DNA of 64,000 nt from assembly GCF_000423745.1 (NCBI RefSeq), contig NZ_AUIO01000005.1:62001-126000 (forward strand), written 5' to 3'. Position 1 is the stretch's first letter. Each line of letters starts with the position of its first letter. The notes under the pieces are model-generated. The model searched no databases and was not told the DNA's origin. It saw nothing but the letters and a program-made list of their open reading frames with translations. Below, piece by piece: positions 62,365 through 64,000 of this stretch. This stretch comes from Streptococcus plurextorum DSM 22810. GTDB lineage: Bacteria > Bacillota > Bacilli > Lactobacillales > Streptococcaceae. The position numbers were made by a program, and so were the translations under genes.

Positions 62365-62513
62365 GATATAAAATCCTCCTATTGTGGTTTTGGCGGTAAT
62401 TAAAGATTTTTACCTCCCACAAATATGCCTTAGCATACCTAAACTATTATACAGACTTTCTGGAAAAATGCAAGTTTTTTGATACCTTATTTTGACTATT
62501 TTTCATCAAAAAC

Positions 62514-62536
62514 AGCAGGAATAGTTACTTCCTGCT
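62514..62536 (-). terminator. Terminator of the histidine kinase gene
   Basis: AGCAGGAA / TTCCTGCT stem with a 7-nt loop followed by GTTTTT on the minus strand, 10 bases after the kinase stop codon. Confidence 0.82.
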
Positions 62537-62546
62537 ACCATAGTGT

Positions 62547-64000
62547 CTAGCCTTTGGCTATCGGCAAATAGAGGATAAAGGTTGTTCCTTTACCAACCTC
62601 ACTCTCAACAGTCATCCGACAACTATAAGCATCGACGATTTGCTTCAATATAGACAAGCCAATGCCTAGTCCCGCCTTTGTAGAAACTCTATTCCTAGAT
62701 TTGTCCGTGCGATAGAATCGTTCAAAGATGTGTTTCAAGTCCTCTTCTCCAATCCCCTCACCACTATCCTGAATCTTAAGAATAATAGCTTCCTGTCCCT
62801 GAGTCACACTCAAATGAATCTCTTTATGTTCTTGAGAGTATTTAACAGCATTATCCAAGATTATGGTCATCGCTTGCTCTAAATGATTGGCATAAAATTG
62901 AGCAATGAGCCCCTCTTGTTCATAATCTTCTTTAAAAGTGAAATCAGGTCTAAGCACTTTAAAATTTGAAATAACGGTTTGAGCCGATTTGACCACATTT
63001 GCAGTATCTTTTAGATGCTCTTCAAAAGAACCCTTCACCCGCACCATATCCAACATATCATTAATCATAACTGACATGCGATGGGCCTCATCGTAACTCG
63101 CCTTAAGGCTCTCATCGAGTATCTCTGGATCATTTTTACCCCAACGCTGCAAAAGCCCCAAGTGTCCCTGAATCACAGCTACTGGTGTTCGCAATTCATG
63201 ACTGACGTCACTGATAAACTGAGACTGTAGGCGTCCATGCTCCTCGAGTTTATCAAGCATACTATCAAAGATCACAGACAATTCACCAATCTCGCCACCA
63301 GTGCTAATGTTCGTCCGTAAGGTCAAGTCCTCTGGGCGATCCGCAATTTCTGTCATCGCCCGATGAAGAGTAGATATCGGACTTAGGAAATGTCGTACAA
63401 TACGAATAAGTGCACAAGCCACTAAAATGGTAAAAATCAGCTGCCCTCCAAGCACAATGAAAAACAGGCGATTCCTTACAGTGTAAAAATAAGTCAAATC
63501 ATGAAAAACTTTGACATAGCCAAGGGTTTCTCCTGTTTGCTTTGAAAGAATGACCTGCTCATAAACAAGACCTTGCTCACCATCTTTTTGATAGGACCGC
63601 GATAGAAACTCCTTTGACAGACCTCCCCCTTCAGAGTGGGCATCTGTGGTAAATAAAACATTCCCCTCAAGGTCATAAATGTAGAGATCCTGATTGGAAT
63701 ACAACATGTTGGTTACATCACGCTCTGTCCGTAAAAGGTATAAGCCATCCGTACCTTCCAGAATATCGTCTGTCATAGCATTCTGATACAGGACTTCTGT
63801 CAAGGACTCTAGAGAATAGGCCTCTTCACCAACGCTCAAGCGTTCAGTAACATTTGTAATGGCCTGCTCGACCTTATTTTCTTCTGTTCTTAACAACTGA
63901 TCTGTCGTCAGAGTATAAGACAGACAAAGAATCCCTAGAAAAGCTAGAAAAAATAGGAGAGAGAAGGTAAAAATCACTCTTTTTGCTAGCGATAATCTTT
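62547..64000 (-). CDS. covS: Sensor histidine kinase, CovS/CsrS-like, 5' end cut
   Basis: A membrane sensor kinase of a two-component system. The frame is open through the right edge (upstream residues RLSLAKR), so the true start lies outside. It has two transmembrane segments (near RVIFTFSLLFFLAFLGILC and LFFIVLGGQLIFTILVACAL), with a ~150-residue extracellular sensor between them. Next come a HAMP region, the H-box DVSHELRTPVAVIQG with the phospho-accepting histidine, N-box LDNAVKYS, and G-boxes DSGEGIG and KAGLGIGLS. WGKNDPEILDESLKAS after the H-box and FERFYRTDKSRNR resemble CovS, the partner of CovR. The response regulator gene is expected beyond the edge. The covS symbol is tentative. 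Confidence 0.8.
   Translation of the reverse strand, partial: RLSLAKRVIFTFSLLFFLAFLGILCLSYTLTTDQLLRTEENKVEQAITNVTERLSVGEEAYSLESLTEVLYQNAMTDDILEGTDGLYLLRTERDVTNMLYSNQDLYIYDLEGNVLFTTDAHSEGGGLSKEFLSRSYQKDGEQGLVYEQVILSKQTGETLGYVKVFHDLTYFYTVRNRLFFIVLGGQLIFTILVACALIRIVRHFLSPISTLHRAMTEIADRPEDLTLRTNISTGGEIGELSVIFDSMLDKLEEHGRLQSQFISDVSHELRTPVAVIQGHLGLLQRWGKNDPEILDESLKASYDEAHRMSVMINDMLDMVRVKGSFEEHLKDTANVVKSAQTVISNFKVLRPDFTFKEDYEQEGLIAQFYANHLEQAMTIILDNAVKYSQEHKEIHLSVTQGQEAIILKIQDSGEGIGEEDLKHIFERFYRTDKSRNRVSTKAGLGIGLSILKQIVDAYSCRMTVESEVGKGTTFILYLPIAKG

Overview
The window is low-G+C Firmicute chromosome and almost certainly Streptococcus. The pointers are a lysine-type MurE, CppA, the gla/pepX divergent pair, RocS, coiA with a cin-box-like promoter, the scrA-scrK/scrB-scrR sucrose locus, two LPxTG surface proteins, a Bsp-repeat lysozyme and a CovS-like kinase at the right edge. 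I cannot fix the species from sequence alone.

Layout. 1-7.1 kb: 3' end of murE, a GT14 glycosyltransferase, guaC behind a structured leader and a PurBox, an MFS/regulator operon, a small PAS-like gene and tpiA. 7.1-16.2 kb: two abutting RsuA-type pseudouridine synthases, a seven-repeat GH25 autolysin, an ABC ATPase, a frameshifted ParB-like gene, mnmM, a DUF3592 protein, a radical SAM gene and coiA. 16.3-22.5 kb: the rimP-nusA-ylxR-ylxQ-infB-rbfA operon with unusually long non-coding spacers. 22.5-38.3 kb: the sucrose locus, dacA, an RluA-type gene, an XRE regulator, groESL with CIRCE, cppA operon, and gla/pepX. 47.7-64 kb: ybaB, pbuX/xpt, a MerR regulator, a DEDDh exonuclease, rocS, a flavoprotein, a surface 5'-nucleotidase, tRNA-Leu(CAG), a small degenerate region, tatD-rnmV-nudix-TPR-rsmA, rplKA and the histidine kinase.

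The main discovery is a ~9.4 kb integrated mobile element, 38354-47741, inserted at the first codons of ybaB (ebfC). It is bounded by a 22-bp imperfect direct repeat containing a 16-bp perfect core. It carries a tyrosine integrase, a DUF3173 (putative excisionase), an FtsK/TcpA-type ATPase, a membrane protein, an OB-like small protein, two putative regulators, and an LPxTG surface-exclusion (SEC10/PgrA-type) protein. Its replication/mobilization protein has the architecture of eukaryotic CRESS-DNA virus Reps: HUH nuclease, SF3 helicase and arginine-rich motif. Immediately upstream is an 11-bp perfect stem whose 10-nt loop contains CAGTATTAC, which fits the CRESS-virus origin nonanucleotide NANTATTAC. 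Element, Rep and matching origin together are the best candidate for an under-described system here.

Second-tier observations: a candidate riboswitch or attenuator on guaC; three genes whose -10 box lies exactly 6 nt before the ATG, with no Shine-Dalgarno (leaderless candidates); a rimP Shine-Dalgarno placed inside the annotated ORF; a structured non-coding locus between near-identical 19-bp palindromic repeats; two probable single-base frameshifts; and a lower-G+C nudix-TPR insertion between rnmV and rsmA.
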